Source: VFKU01 sp964620045 (GTDB lineage Bacteria > Hydrogenedentota > Hydrogenedentia > Hydrogenedentales > GCA-2746185). From it: a DNA stretch of 64,000 nucleotides. Position numbers and translations under genes: made by a program. The notes beneath the pieces are model-generated. The model ran no database searches and was not told the DNA's origin. It saw only the letters and a list, made by a program, of their open reading frames with translations. Positions 17,654 through 25,586 of the stretch are shown here, piece after piece (the stretch's first letter is position 1; each line of letters begins with the position of its first letter). The DNA lies in the NCBI GenBank assembly GCA_964620045.1, contig CAZUJL010000014.1, positions 1 to 64,000 of the forward strand. The letters run 5' to 3'.

Positions 17654-18475
17654 ATGTGCACAGTTGCCGTCACGCCGAAAATCACCGGTGACTACACCGT
17701 CACGCCGCAGATGGCTGCGGAGTATCGCGCCAACGGCCACGTGTTGTTGCGCGGGGTGTGTTCGCCGGAGGCCGCGACGCATTACAAGGACGCCATTACT
17801 GCCTCGGTACAGCGCCTGAACACCGAGCGCCGGCCGATGGAGCAGCGCGACACGTATGGCAAAGCCTTTCTGCAGACGATGAACCTGTGGCGCAACGACG
17901 CGGTCGTGAAGGAGTTTGTGTTCGCGAAACGCTTCGCGAAAATTGCCGCGGACCTCATGGGCGTCAAGGGCGTGCGGCTCTATCACGATCAAGCGCTGTA
18001 CAAAGAACCGGGCGGCGGCCCGACGCCGTGGCACCAGGATCAATATTACTGGCCGCTCGACACGTCGAACACGATCACCATGTGGATGCCGCTGATCGAC
18101 ATCACGCCGGACATGGGCGTGATGACCTTCGCGTCCGGCTCGCAGAGGGAGGGCTATCTCTCCGCGCTCGAAATTTCGGACGCGAGCGAGTCGCATTTCC
18201 AAAAATTTATTGGCGATCGCGGCTTCGGCGTATCGCAGCCCGTCGCCATGCGCGCGGGCGACGCAACGTTCCACAGCGGCTGGACGCTGCACAACGCCAC
18301 GCCAAACTCCACGCCGAAGATGCGCGAAGTGATGACGATCATCTACTACGCGGACGGCGCGCGCATTTGTGAGCCCGACAACCAGGGCCGCAAGAATGAT
18401 CTCGCCGCGTGGTTGCCGGGTTGTACCGTCGGCGGGCCCGCGGTGAGCGACATCAACCCCGTGCTGTATCCCTGA
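17654..18475 (+). CDS. Phytanoyl-CoA dioxygenase (PhyH) family protein
   Basis: The 273-residue product from the ATG at 17654 (AAGGA seven bases upstream) contains the Fe(II) facial triad: W-H-Q-D-Q near residue 130 (His and Asp) and H-S-G-W-T-L-H-N-A near 215 (distal His), plus a P-N-S-T-P-K-M-R-E-V segment that would give the 2-oxoglutarate-binding Arg. PhyH enzymes hydroxylate C-H bonds using O2 and 2-oxoglutarate, with diverse substrates in bacteria including secondary metabolites and lipids. It lies 30 bases after the SDR gene and 14 bases before chrA, all on the same strand, so one transcription unit is likely. Confidence 0.9.
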   Translation: MCTVAVTPKITGDYTVTPQMAAEYRANGHVLLRGVCSPEAATHYKDAITASVQRLNTERRPMEQRDTYGKAFLQTMNLWRNDAVVKEFVFAKRFAKIAADLMGVKGVRLYHDQALYKEPGGGPTPWHQDQYYWPLDTSNTITMWMPLIDITPDMGVMTFASGSQREGYLSALEISDASESHFQKFIGDRGFGVSQPVAMRAGDATFHSGWTLHNATPNSTPKMREVMTIIYYADGARICEPDNQGRKNDLAAWLPGCTVGGPAVSDINPVLYP

Positions 18476-18489
18476 GACTGGCCATCGAC

Positions 18490-19794
18490 GTGACTGACGC
18501 GAAACCGACGTACCGTGAAGCGACACGCACGTGGGCCTATGTCGGCCTGAACAGCTTCGGCGGTCCGGCGGGGCAGATCGCCGTGATGCACCGCGTGCTG
18601 GTCGACGAGAAAAAGTGGATCAGCGAAGAGCGCTTTCTGCATGCGCTGAATTTCTGCATGCTGTTGCCCGGACCCGAGGCGCAGCAACTGGCCACATATG
18701 TCGGCTGGCTGCTGCACGGCTGGCGCGGCGGCCTGACGGCGGGTACGTTGTTTGTGTTGCCCGGCGCGCTCGTGATGCTGGTGCTGAGCATGATCTACGC
18801 GCAGTTTCAGGATGTGTCCGGCGTCCAGGCGCTGTTCTTCGGATTGAAGTGCGCCGTACTCTCGATTGTTGTCGAGGCCGTGATCCGCATCGGCAGGCGC
18901 GCACTGAAATCGAGGCAGGCGTACTGGATCGCGGCGATTGCCTTTATTGCGATCTATTTTTTCGGCATGCCGTTTCCGGCCATTGTGGCGATTGCGGGTG
19001 TCTACGGTTGGATTGCGGCCAAACGCTCCGGCGGAACGCACGGTGTCGCCGTTGATGAAATGGGCAAGCTGCCCACGCTCGCGCGTTCGGCCGCTGTCTT
19101 GGTCGGGGGCCTCGTGATCTGGTTCGCGCCCGTGGCGGCGGCGCTGCTCATCGCCGGCCGCGATTCAGTGTACGTGGACATCGGCCTGCTCTTTAGCAAG
19201 ACCGCCGTGGTCACCTTCGGCGGCGCGTATTCGGTACTCGCGTACATCGCGCAGGAGGCGGTGGTTGCGTACGGCTGGATGAAGCCCGGCGAGATGGTGG
19301 ATGGTCTCGCGATGGCCGAAACCACGCCCGGCCCGCTCATCATGGTCGTGCAATTCGTCGGGTTCCTCGCAGCGTACCGCGACGCTGTCAATCTTCCGCC
19401 GATGCTCGCCGGAATGCTCGGCGCCGCGCTGACCACGTGGGTCACCTTCGTGCCGTGTTTCCTGTGGATTTTCCTCGGCGCGCCATACATCGAGCGGCTC
19501 CGCGCGAACAAGGCGCTCAGTGCCGCGCTCGCCGCGATCACGGCTGCCGTGGTCGGCGTCATTCTGAACCTCGCCGTATGGTTCGCGTTGCACACGCTGT
19601 TCACGCATGCGGAAGGGCGCACATACGGGCCGTTTCGCGTGTTGCTGCCCGACGTGACCACGCTATACTGGCCCGCGTTGGCATTGTCGGCGGCCGCGGC
19701 GATTGCGACGTTTAAGTATCACGTCGGAATGTTCAAGGTGCTCGCGGGTTGTGCGGCCGGCGGGATGCTGTTCAAGCTTGCGTTGCAGTTCTGA
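18490..19794 (+). CDS. chrA: Chromate efflux transporter, two-domain CHR family
   Basis: From the GTG at 18490 the protein is 434 residues with about ten hydrophobic segments in two homologous halves. Each half has a glycine-rich entry motif, N-S-F-G-G-P-A-G-Q-I near residue 20 and V-T-F-G-G-A-Y-S-V-L-A-Y near 235, and a P-G-P-E-A-Q-Q or T-P-G-P-L-I segment, as in long-chain ChrA proteins. Family members export chromate and may move other oxyanions such as sulphate. No chrB regulator is nearby. It sits between PhyH and a sugar oxidoreductase gene on the same strand. No strong ribosome site precedes the GTG, so the start could be a few codons off. Confidence 0.85.
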   Translation: MTDAKPTYREATRTWAYVGLNSFGGPAGQIAVMHRVLVDEKKWISEERFLHALNFCMLLPGPEAQQLATYVGWLLHGWRGGLTAGTLFVLPGALVMLVLSMIYAQFQDVSGVQALFFGLKCAVLSIVVEAVIRIGRRALKSRQAYWIAAIAFIAIYFFGMPFPAIVAIAGVYGWIAAKRSGGTHGVAVDEMGKLPTLARSAAVLVGGLVIWFAPVAAALLIAGRDSVYVDIGLLFSKTAVVTFGGAYSVLAYIAQEAVVAYGWMKPGEMVDGLAMAETTPGPLIMVVQFVGFLAAYRDAVNLPPMLAGMLGAALTTWVTFVPCFLWIFLGAPYIERLRANKALSAALAAITAAVVGVILNLAVWFALHTLFTHAEGRTYGPFRVLLPDVTTLYWPALALSAAAAIATFKYHVGMFKVLAGCAAGGMLFKLALQF

Positions 19795-19811
19795 TCGCGG
19801 AGGGTTGTCCG

Positions 19812-21119
19812 ATGGGTCGAATCTCGCGCCGGAATTTCATCAGGGGTAGCGCACTGGCCACCGGCGCGATCGCCGCAGGCGCGCTCACGCCCCGCGTGGC
19901 CGCGAACGAAAAAATTACCATGGCCGCGATCGGCGTGGGCGGCATGGGGCGCTTCGATCTCGGCATGTTCCTCACGCATCCGGAGATCCAGGTCGTCGCG
20001 GTGAGCGACGTCGACCGCGGGCGGCTCGAATTTGCCAAGAATACTGTCGATAAAAACTATGGCACGACTGACTGCGCGACCTACGCCGATTTTCGCGAGG
20101 TCATCGCGCGCAAAGACATCGACGCCGTGCTGATTGCGACGCCCGACCACTGGCACGCGTTCATCTCCATCGCCGCGGCGCAGTCCGGCAAGGATGTGTA
20201 CTGCGAGAAACCGATGTCGTTGACGGTGGGCGAGGGCCGCACCGTGACCGACGCGATGAAACGGTTTAATGTGGTCTATCAAAGCGGCACGCAGCGGCGT
20301 AGCATTCCGTGTTTTCGGTATGCCGTCGACGTCGCGCGCAGTGGAAAGCTCGGCAAGATTCACGCGGTGCACACTTATCTTGAGCCCGGTCATGAGGTGG
20401 GGCCGCAGCCGGAAGAACCCGTGCCCGACGGCTTCGACTACGACCGCTGGCTCGGCCAGGCGCCGCAGAAGCCGTACACGGCCCGGCGCTGCCATACGAA
20501 TTTCCGGTGGATCTATGATTATTCCGGCGGACAACTGACCGACATCGGCGTGCATTTCAACGATCTCGCGCAGTGGGGCGTCGATAAAGACCTCACGGCG
20601 CCGGTGGAATTCGAAGGCACGGTCACCTGGCCGAAGCCGGATGACTTGTTCAACACGCCCGTGCACTACAACGTGAAGACCCGCTATGCGGATGGCCTGA
20701 CACTGGAAATGCACGACGGGTCGCCGCGTTCGGTGCGATTCGAGGGCGAGCACGGCTGGATCTGCGTGGACGACACCGGCTTGCTGACCGCCGATCCGAT
20801 TTCCCTGCTCGACGCCGCGCCGAAAGAACGTGAGGCCTACACGGCCATTGCCTACCACCAGCGTAACTTCATTGATTGTATTGCGTCGCGTAAACCCACG
20901 ATCGCGCCGCCCGAAGTCGCGCATCGTTCCGCGAGCATCTGTCACCTCGCGAATATTTGTCTGCGTCTCGGCGGTGGAAAGCTTGCGTGGGATCCGGAGA
21001 AAGAACGCTTCACCAATAGCGACGACGCGAACGCGATGCTCACGCGCGCGCAGCGCACGCCGTGGGGCTTGGACAAGTGGGACGGCACGTCGGATGTGTT
21101 GGCCGCATCGAAGGCTTAA
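19812..21119 (+). CDS. Gfo/Idh/MocA family oxidoreductase, Tat-exported (second copy)
   Basis: From the ATG at 19812 (GGAGG ten bases upstream) the protein is 435 residues. S-R-R-N-F-I-R-G-S-A-L-A-T-G-A-I-A-A-G is a twin-arginine signal. A-A-I-G-V-G-G-M-G-R-F is the Rossmann motif, and A-T-P-D-H-W-H and C-E-K-P-M-S-L give the catalytic region. It is paralogous to the oxidoreductase at 15490 but differs in length of the C-terminal domain. The next gene, a DUF1080 (3-keto-disaccharide hydrolase-like) protein, starts within 20 bases, a pairing that fits glycoside oxidation to 3-keto sugars followed by hydrolysis. Confidence 0.9.
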   Translation: MGRISRRNFIRGSALATGAIAAGALTPRVAANEKITMAAIGVGGMGRFDLGMFLTHPEIQVVAVSDVDRGRLEFAKNTVDKNYGTTDCATYADFREVIARKDIDAVLIATPDHWHAFISIAAAQSGKDVYCEKPMSLTVGEGRTVTDAMKRFNVVYQSGTQRRSIPCFRYAVDVARSGKLGKIHAVHTYLEPGHEVGPQPEEPVPDGFDYDRWLGQAPQKPYTARRCHTNFRWIYDYSGGQLTDIGVHFNDLAQWGVDKDLTAPVEFEGTVTWPKPDDLFNTPVHYNVKTRYADGLTLEMHDGSPRSVRFEGEHGWICVDDTGLLTADPISLLDAAPKEREAYTAIAYHQRNFIDCIASRKPTIAPPEVAHRSASICHLANICLRLGGGKLAWDPEKERFTNSDDANAMLTRAQRTPWGLDKWDGTSDVLAASKA

Positions 21120-21139
21120 TGGGAAGGGATCGTCCGCAG

Positions 21140-21808
21140 ATGAACGCAGACAAGTTGCTGAAAGCAATGGCCCTCGTTTTTGTAGCGATGCCCGGTATCT
21201 GCCTCGCAGAGGAAGAAATTCCTCCGCTTCCGGAAGTGGTGCTGTTCGACGGCAAGTCGCTGGAAGGGTGGGAGGGGAACCTCACCATGTTCCGGCTCGA
21301 GGATGGCGCGATTGTTGGTGGAATGTTGGACAAGCCGATCCCGAACAACGAATTTCTGTGCGCGGAAGGGGAGTGGAGCGACTTTGAGTTGACGCTCAAG
21401 GTGAAGATTAAAGGAAACGCGAACGGTGGTATCCAGTTGCGTAGCCAGCGTATCGCCGACCCGCCGCACGAGATGTCCGGTTATCAGGCCGACATGGGTT
21501 GGACCTTCTGGGGGGCGCTATACGACGAGTCGCGCCGCAATAAGGTGTTGCAAGCGCCGGACAAGGCGCTCATCGAGCGCATCCTGAAAAAAGACGACTG
21601 GAACGAATACAAAATCCGCTGCGAGGGCCCGCACATCCAGCTCTGGCTAAACGGCGAACAGACGGTGAACTACATCGAGCCGGACGACAGCATCCCGCGC
21701 GGGGGACAGATCGCCGTGCAGATCCACGGCGGCACGCCCAGCGAGTGCTGGTACAAGGACATCGCGATCCGGCCGATCTCGCCTACACAATCACCGGCAA
21801 AGCCGTAA
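21140..21808 (+). CDS. DUF1080 (3-keto-disaccharide hydrolase-like) secreted protein
   Basis: From the ATG at 21140 the protein is 222 residues with a Sec signal (L-L-K-A-M-A-L-V-F-V-A-M-P-G-I-C-L-A). The mature part begins V-V-L-F-D-G-K-S-L-E-G-W, the N-terminal motif of DUF1080, and ends W-Y-K-D-I-A-I-R, the usual last strand of this concanavalin-like fold. Characterised DUF1080 proteins hydrolyse 3-keto-glycosides made by Gfo/Idh/MocA-type dehydrogenases, which fits the preceding gene. An ATG at 21119 that overlaps the previous stop (TAATG) is an alternative start; AAGGGA ten bases before 21140 and the signal peptide favour the later one. The 3' end overlaps the opposing DUF1501 gene by 26 bases. 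Confidence 0.85.
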   Translation: MNADKLLKAMALVFVAMPGICLAEEEIPPLPEVVLFDGKSLEGWEGNLTMFRLEDGAIVGGMLDKPIPNNEFLCAEGEWSDFELTLKVKIKGNANGGIQLRSQRIADPPHEMSGYQADMGWTFWGALYDESRRNKVLQAPDKALIERILKKDDWNEYKIRCEGPHIQLWLNGEQTVNYIEPDDSIPRGGQIAVQIHGGTPSECWYKDIAIRPISPTQSPAKP

Positions 21809-23012
21809 ACTCGCGGCCGAGCACTGTTTTCGGGTCCACCGCGAACCACTCGTTCAGCACCGCGGCGTACACCTGGCGGAAGTCGACCGTATGAATCAGG
21901 TCGCCGTGGTCCAGCTCGGTGAGGCTTGGGTACTGACCATAGATGCCCGGCTTGATGTGATTGCCGATCATGAACATCGGCGCCGCCGTGCCGTGGTCCG
22001 TACCGCCCGACTTGTTCTCCTTCACGCGCCGGCCGAATTCCGAGAACACCATCGTGGTCACGCGATCCGCCGTGCCGTCGGTCTCGATCCGCTTCTGGAA
22101 GGCGAGGAGCGAATCGCCGATGCCCTTGAGCAGATTGTCGTGCTGCCCGAGCTGATTCGCGTGCGTGTCGAAACCGCTCGCGGAGACGTAGTAAATGCGC
22201 GTCTGCAGATCGCCACGAATGAGCTGCGCCACCGTTTCCAGTTGCTGGCCCAGGCTCTGGCGACCTTTTAAATCCATCGGACCCGCGTGCATGGAGGCGT
22301 CCTGCACTTCCTTCGAACTCATGATCGCGTCCGACGTGACATGGCGCAGGAAGTCGAGGTTGCTGTTGTTGCTCGCCGGCAACTCGCGCGCGTTCGCCTT
22401 CGCGAAGTTCACTTCATTGTCCACGCCGTCGCCGGCCTGATAGCCGAAGCTGTTCGGATTCTCAAACGACACACCGAAGCCTTTTTCGCCGTCGAAGGCT
22501 TGCGGGCGTTCCTTGCCGATCGCGACGCCCGCCTGCGGACGCGCGGAGCCGCTGCACTCGTGGTCGAAATAGCGCCCGATCCAGCCCGTGCCGAGGAACT
22601 GATCCGAATCCGAGGCCGTGTGCCAGATTTCCATCGAGCGGAAGTGCGAACGATCCGGGTTCGGATAGCCGACGCCCTGGATGATGCCGAGCTTGGCGTC
22701 GTCGTATAGCCGCATTAGGCTTTCGAGGCGGTTGTTGAGGGAGACATCGTCGTTCAGCTTCAGCAACCGGTCGGACTTGAGCCCGATCTTGGGCCGCGCG
22801 TTGTAGTACGCGTCGTTGCTATGGGGCACGAGCGTGTTTAGGCCGTCGTTGCCGCCGCCGAGCTGCACCACCACCAGCACGCGGTCGTCCTTGAACCCGT
22901 GGATGGTCTGCATCGCGGCCTCGGCCGTGCGCGTCAGGAATTGCGGCGCTACGCCGAGCGCGGAAAACACGGCGGCGGTTTTGAGGAAGTCGCGGCGAGT
23001 GAGGATGTGCAT
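21783..23012 (-). CDS. DUF1501 Tat-exported protein (second copy)
   Basis: From the ATG at 23012 (AAGGAG six bases upstream) the protein is 409 residues with the twin-arginine signal T-R-R-D-F-L-K-T-A-A-V-F-S-A-L-G. The motif Q-L-G-G-G-N-D-G-L-N-T-L and the C-terminal S-E-F-G-R-R-V-K-E-N and G-T-D-H-G-T segments belong to DUF1501, which is related to the alkaline phosphatase/sulfatase superfamily. It is 20 bases downstream of a DUF1800 gene. This DUF1800-DUF1501 pair is widespread in bacteria and always co-oriented, and its function is not known. It is only distantly similar to the DUF1501 protein at 10794. Confidence 0.9.
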   Translation of the reverse strand: MHILTRRDFLKTAAVFSALGVAPQFLTRTAEAAMQTIHGFKDDRVLVVVQLGGGNDGLNTLVPHSNDAYYNARPKIGLKSDRLLKLNDDVSLNNRLESLMRLYDDAKLGIIQGVGYPNPDRSHFRSMEIWHTASDSDQFLGTGWIGRYFDHECSGSARPQAGVAIGKERPQAFDGEKGFGVSFENPNSFGYQAGDGVDNEVNFAKANARELPASNNSNLDFLRHVTSDAIMSSKEVQDASMHAGPMDLKGRQSLGQQLETVAQLIRGDLQTRIYYVSASGFDTHANQLGQHDNLLKGIGDSLLAFQKRIETDGTADRVTTMVFSEFGRRVKENKSGGTDHGTAAPMFMIGNHIKPGIYGQYPSLTELDHGDLIHTVDFRQVYAAVLNEWFAVDPKTVLGREFTALPVIV

Positions 23013-23032
23013 GGTGTGCTCCTTTTCGTCCG

Positions 23033-24667
23033 TCAGCAAAGCTGGTATTCGGCCAGGCTAAACAAGATATGCAATGCGCTCGTCATGTGCTCTGTCGTCA
23101 TCGATTCGCGCGCTACCTTGGTGTCGGGTGACGCGCCGTGCGATACCGCCTCGACGAGAATTGCGCGTTGGTCCGCGGCGAGCTGCGTATTCAGATAGCG
23201 CGCGGCGAGCGCATCCGCGCATTCGCCGGCCGTGTCGAAGGTCAGCCCGCCGAAAATCGCGCGTACGTTCCATCGCTTGCCATCGTCGATGTCGATCAGC
23301 GATTCTTCCATGATGGCGCGCGCAGCCTCAGGCGTGGCGGCCTCGGCCATCTTCGCGCGAATCTCCTTGCGCTGTTCCGGCGGCGCCGCATCCAGCGACG
23401 CGCGGGCCTTTTTTTGATACGCCTTGGCGGGGTCCTGCATCGCGCGCATGTCCATCATGCTCATCTCGTCCGGCTCGAAGAAATCCGCCACGACGATGTG
23501 CCGCGACATGTTGTACCGCGTGAGCAGCGTGTTCGCGTTGATCCACTGGCGGCCGCCGTCCCACCCTGCCACGTTCGGCGGATAAAACAGGCGCTGGCCA
23601 AGCTGGCCGCACGCGCGCGCGATGGCGACATACGGCGGCGATTCCAGCGCGAGGTCCTGCGAGAGCTGCACGAGGTACTGCACGGGACTTTTAATCTGTG
23701 TGCCCATGGCCTTCTCGGAGTAGAAGGCATCGCACGTGAACATCGCGCGCAGGAGAGGGGCGATCTCAAAGTTGTTCTTGCGCAGCACATGCCCCAGCGT
23801 GCGCACGAGTTCCGGTTCGGGGTCTTCGTAGGCCAGGAAACCCCACAACTCGGCCGTAATGAATTCCGCCGCCGCCGGCTGCTCGAAAATGATGTCGAGG
23901 ATGTCCCAGCCGTCGAAGTCGCCCGTGCGGCCCATGAAGGTTTTGGGGCCGAAGTCGTGCCGCTCTTCGCGGAAGGTAAACTCGCCGCTGCCATTCGACG
24001 CCCAGCCGGTAAATGCCCGCGCGGATTCCTTGATGTCCTGTTCCGTGTACTGCCCCTGACCGAGCGTGAACAATTCCATCAGTTCGCGCGCCCAGTTTTC
24101 GTTCGGGCTGCCCTTCACGTTTTGCACATTATCGAGATAGCGCAGCATGGAGGGAGACTGGCCGACGGCCGTCGTCAACGCTTTGAAATTTCCGGTCGCA
24201 TGCTGGCGCAGCAAATCGTTGAAGTGATAGTTCGCACGCGACATTTTCACTTTTTGCGCCGAGGTCGCGAAGTGGCCGTGCCAGAACAAGGTCATTTTTT
24301 CTTGCAGCGGCCGCGGTGAGTTTACGAAGCGCTCGACCCACCACGCTTGCAGACGCAAGATTGATGCACGTTCGCGCGCCTGCATCTCGTTGTTCAGCTT
24401 GCGGCGCGCGTCTTCATCGAGTCCCTTGATTTCCTCGCGATACGCCGCGTAGTCCTCGGCCGTCACTAGGAAATCCGGCGCGACGATCGTGTCGGGAACG
24501 CGGCCGTATTCCAGCAGCGAATCCACCGCCGCCGCCGGATCCATTTTGGCCAGCCGTGCGACTTCCGCCTCGGGCACACCGAACCCCGCGCGGTTCAGCA
24601 GGTGGCGCGCATGCCGCGGCGACCAATCCGCCGCACCGAGGGGCTTTAGCTTGATTTCCGTCGCCAT
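23033..24667 (-). CDS. DUF1800 family protein
   Basis: The 544-residue protein starts after AAGGAGG. The DUF1800 hallmarks are A-R-H-L-L-N-R-A-G-F-G near residue 20, the segment M-T-L-F-W-H-G-H-F-A-T near 125, and S-P-N-E-N-W-A-R-E-L-M-E-L-F-T-L-G near 190 (N-x-A-R-E-L-x-E-L). No signal peptide is obvious at the N-terminus. DUF1800 proteins always occur with DUF1501 and are proposed to be involved in export or in an envelope-associated process, with no assigned activity. The DUF1501 gene follows after 20 bases. Confidence 0.9.
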   Translation of the reverse strand: MATEIKLKPLGAADWSPRHARHLLNRAGFGVPEAEVARLAKMDPAAAVDSLLEYGRVPDTIVAPDFLVTAEDYAAYREEIKGLDEDARRKLNNEMQARERASILRLQAWWVERFVNSPRPLQEKMTLFWHGHFATSAQKVKMSRANYHFNDLLRQHATGNFKALTTAVGQSPSMLRYLDNVQNVKGSPNENWARELMELFTLGQGQYTEQDIKESARAFTGWASNGSGEFTFREERHDFGPKTFMGRTGDFDGWDILDIIFEQPAAAEFITAELWGFLAYEDPEPELVRTLGHVLRKNNFEIAPLLRAMFTCDAFYSEKAMGTQIKSPVQYLVQLSQDLALESPPYVAIARACGQLGQRLFYPPNVAGWDGGRQWINANTLLTRYNMSRHIVVADFFEPDEMSMMDMRAMQDPAKAYQKKARASLDAAPPEQRKEIRAKMAEAATPEAARAIMEESLIDIDDGKRWNVRAIFGGLTFDTAGECADALAARYLNTQLAADQRAILVEAVSHGASPDTKVARESMTTEHMTSALHILFSLAEYQLC

Positions 24668-24763
24668 TCGGACCTCCTTGCCTATTCTTAGTATAAGTTT
24701 ACGGCGTGCATAAGCTTCTGGCCGCGTTGCGTTTACGACCGCCGCTCGACTACAATTTCACTG

Positions 24764-24846
24764 TGTCACGGTGGGGTCGCCGCTGTCACGGTTACCCTCA
24801 CCAATTCGTCTAATCAGTGTTGTTTCCCCGGTCAGTGGTTACCGGG
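24764..24846 (+). promoter_or_regulatory. Repeat-containing leader upstream of sdhC
   Basis: Within the 202-base region between the DUF1800 and sdhC genes, TGTCACGGT occurs twice (24764-24772 and 24784-24792), exactly 20 bases apart, so on one helical face. Further down CCCGGT (24827-24832) and ACCGGG (24841-24846) form a 6-bp stem with an 8-base loop. The repeats are seen; a role in regulating the sdh operon is inferred. Confidence 0.4.
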
Positions 24847-24869
24847 ATTGGCTAGGTTGAATAGATCAT

Positions 24870-25583
24870 ATGGCAACAGTTTCAAAGGGTTTCTTGCGGT
24901 CGTCCATATTCCGCAAGCAAGTCATTGCGGTTACAGGCGTGGCGATGATCGGGTTTCTCGTCGCCCATCTTTCGGGCAATCTCCTGATTTACGCCGGGCC
25001 CGAAGCCTTCAACGCGTACGCCGAAAAAATACACAAGCTCGGTCCGCTCTTGTGGGTGATGCGCGTCGGCCTGATCGTGTCCGTCCTGCTGCACGTCTAT
25101 CTCACACTGAAACTGGTGCAAGAAAATCGCCGCGCCCGTCCGCAGAAGTACGCGGTGACCGAGCCGAAAGGTCAACGCAGTTTCGCCGCGCTGATCATGC
25201 AATACACCGGCATCTTCATCCTCATCTTCCTCGCGCTTCATTTGTACGACTTCACCTTCAGCAGCAAGACCGGCGTGAAGTCGGTCGTGCCAGGCCTGAG
25301 CAACGGGGAGAGCATGGCGATCTTCGGCGTCGTGTGGAACTCCTTTAAGTTCACCGACCCAATCGGCTGGATTCGCATCCCGGTCTATCTCATCGCCGTC
25401 ACCGGCGTCGGTCTGCACTTGAGCCACGCGATCCAGAGTGTCGTGCAGACGCTTGGGTTCAACCACCCGAAGTACACGCCCATCATTCGCAAAATCAGCA
25501 TCGCCGTCGGCGCGGTGATCGCGTTAGGGTTCGGAATGATTCCGGTCTACGTCATGCTTGCGCCGCAACCGTTGGGGATCTGA
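24870..25583 (+). CDS. sdhC: Succinate dehydrogenase cytochrome b558 subunit
   Basis: The 237-residue protein has five predicted transmembrane helices. Histidines that would ligate two haems b occur in A-H-L-S-G-N-L, L-L-H-V-Y-L, L-A-L-H-L-Y-D and L-H-L-S-H-A. The size and pattern match the single-subunit b558 family of SdhC/FrdC found in Bacillus, epsilonproteobacteria, Bacteroidetes and relatives, where no SdhD exists. It anchors SdhAB to the membrane and passes electrons to or from quinone, so direction (succinate oxidation or fumarate reduction) is not decided by sequence alone. sdhA starts three bases downstream, giving the operon order C-A-B. No strong ribosome site precedes this ATG. 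Confidence 0.93.
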   Translation: MATVSKGFLRSSIFRKQVIAVTGVAMIGFLVAHLSGNLLIYAGPEAFNAYAEKIHKLGPLLWVMRVGLIVSVLLHVYLTLKLVQENRRARPQKYAVTEPKGQRSFAALIMQYTGIFILIFLALHLYDFTFSSKTGVKSVVPGLSNGESMAIFGVVWNSFKFTDPIGWIRIPVYLIAVTGVGLHLSHAIQSVVQTLGFNHPKYTPIIRKISIAVGAVIALGFGMIPVYVMLAPQPLGI

Positions 25584-25586
25584 ACG

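Noticed and set aside
18490..19794. Chromate-resistance operon
   Set aside because: Only the transporter is present; no chrB, chrC or chrF gene is near, and its neighbours are sugar-acting enzymes.
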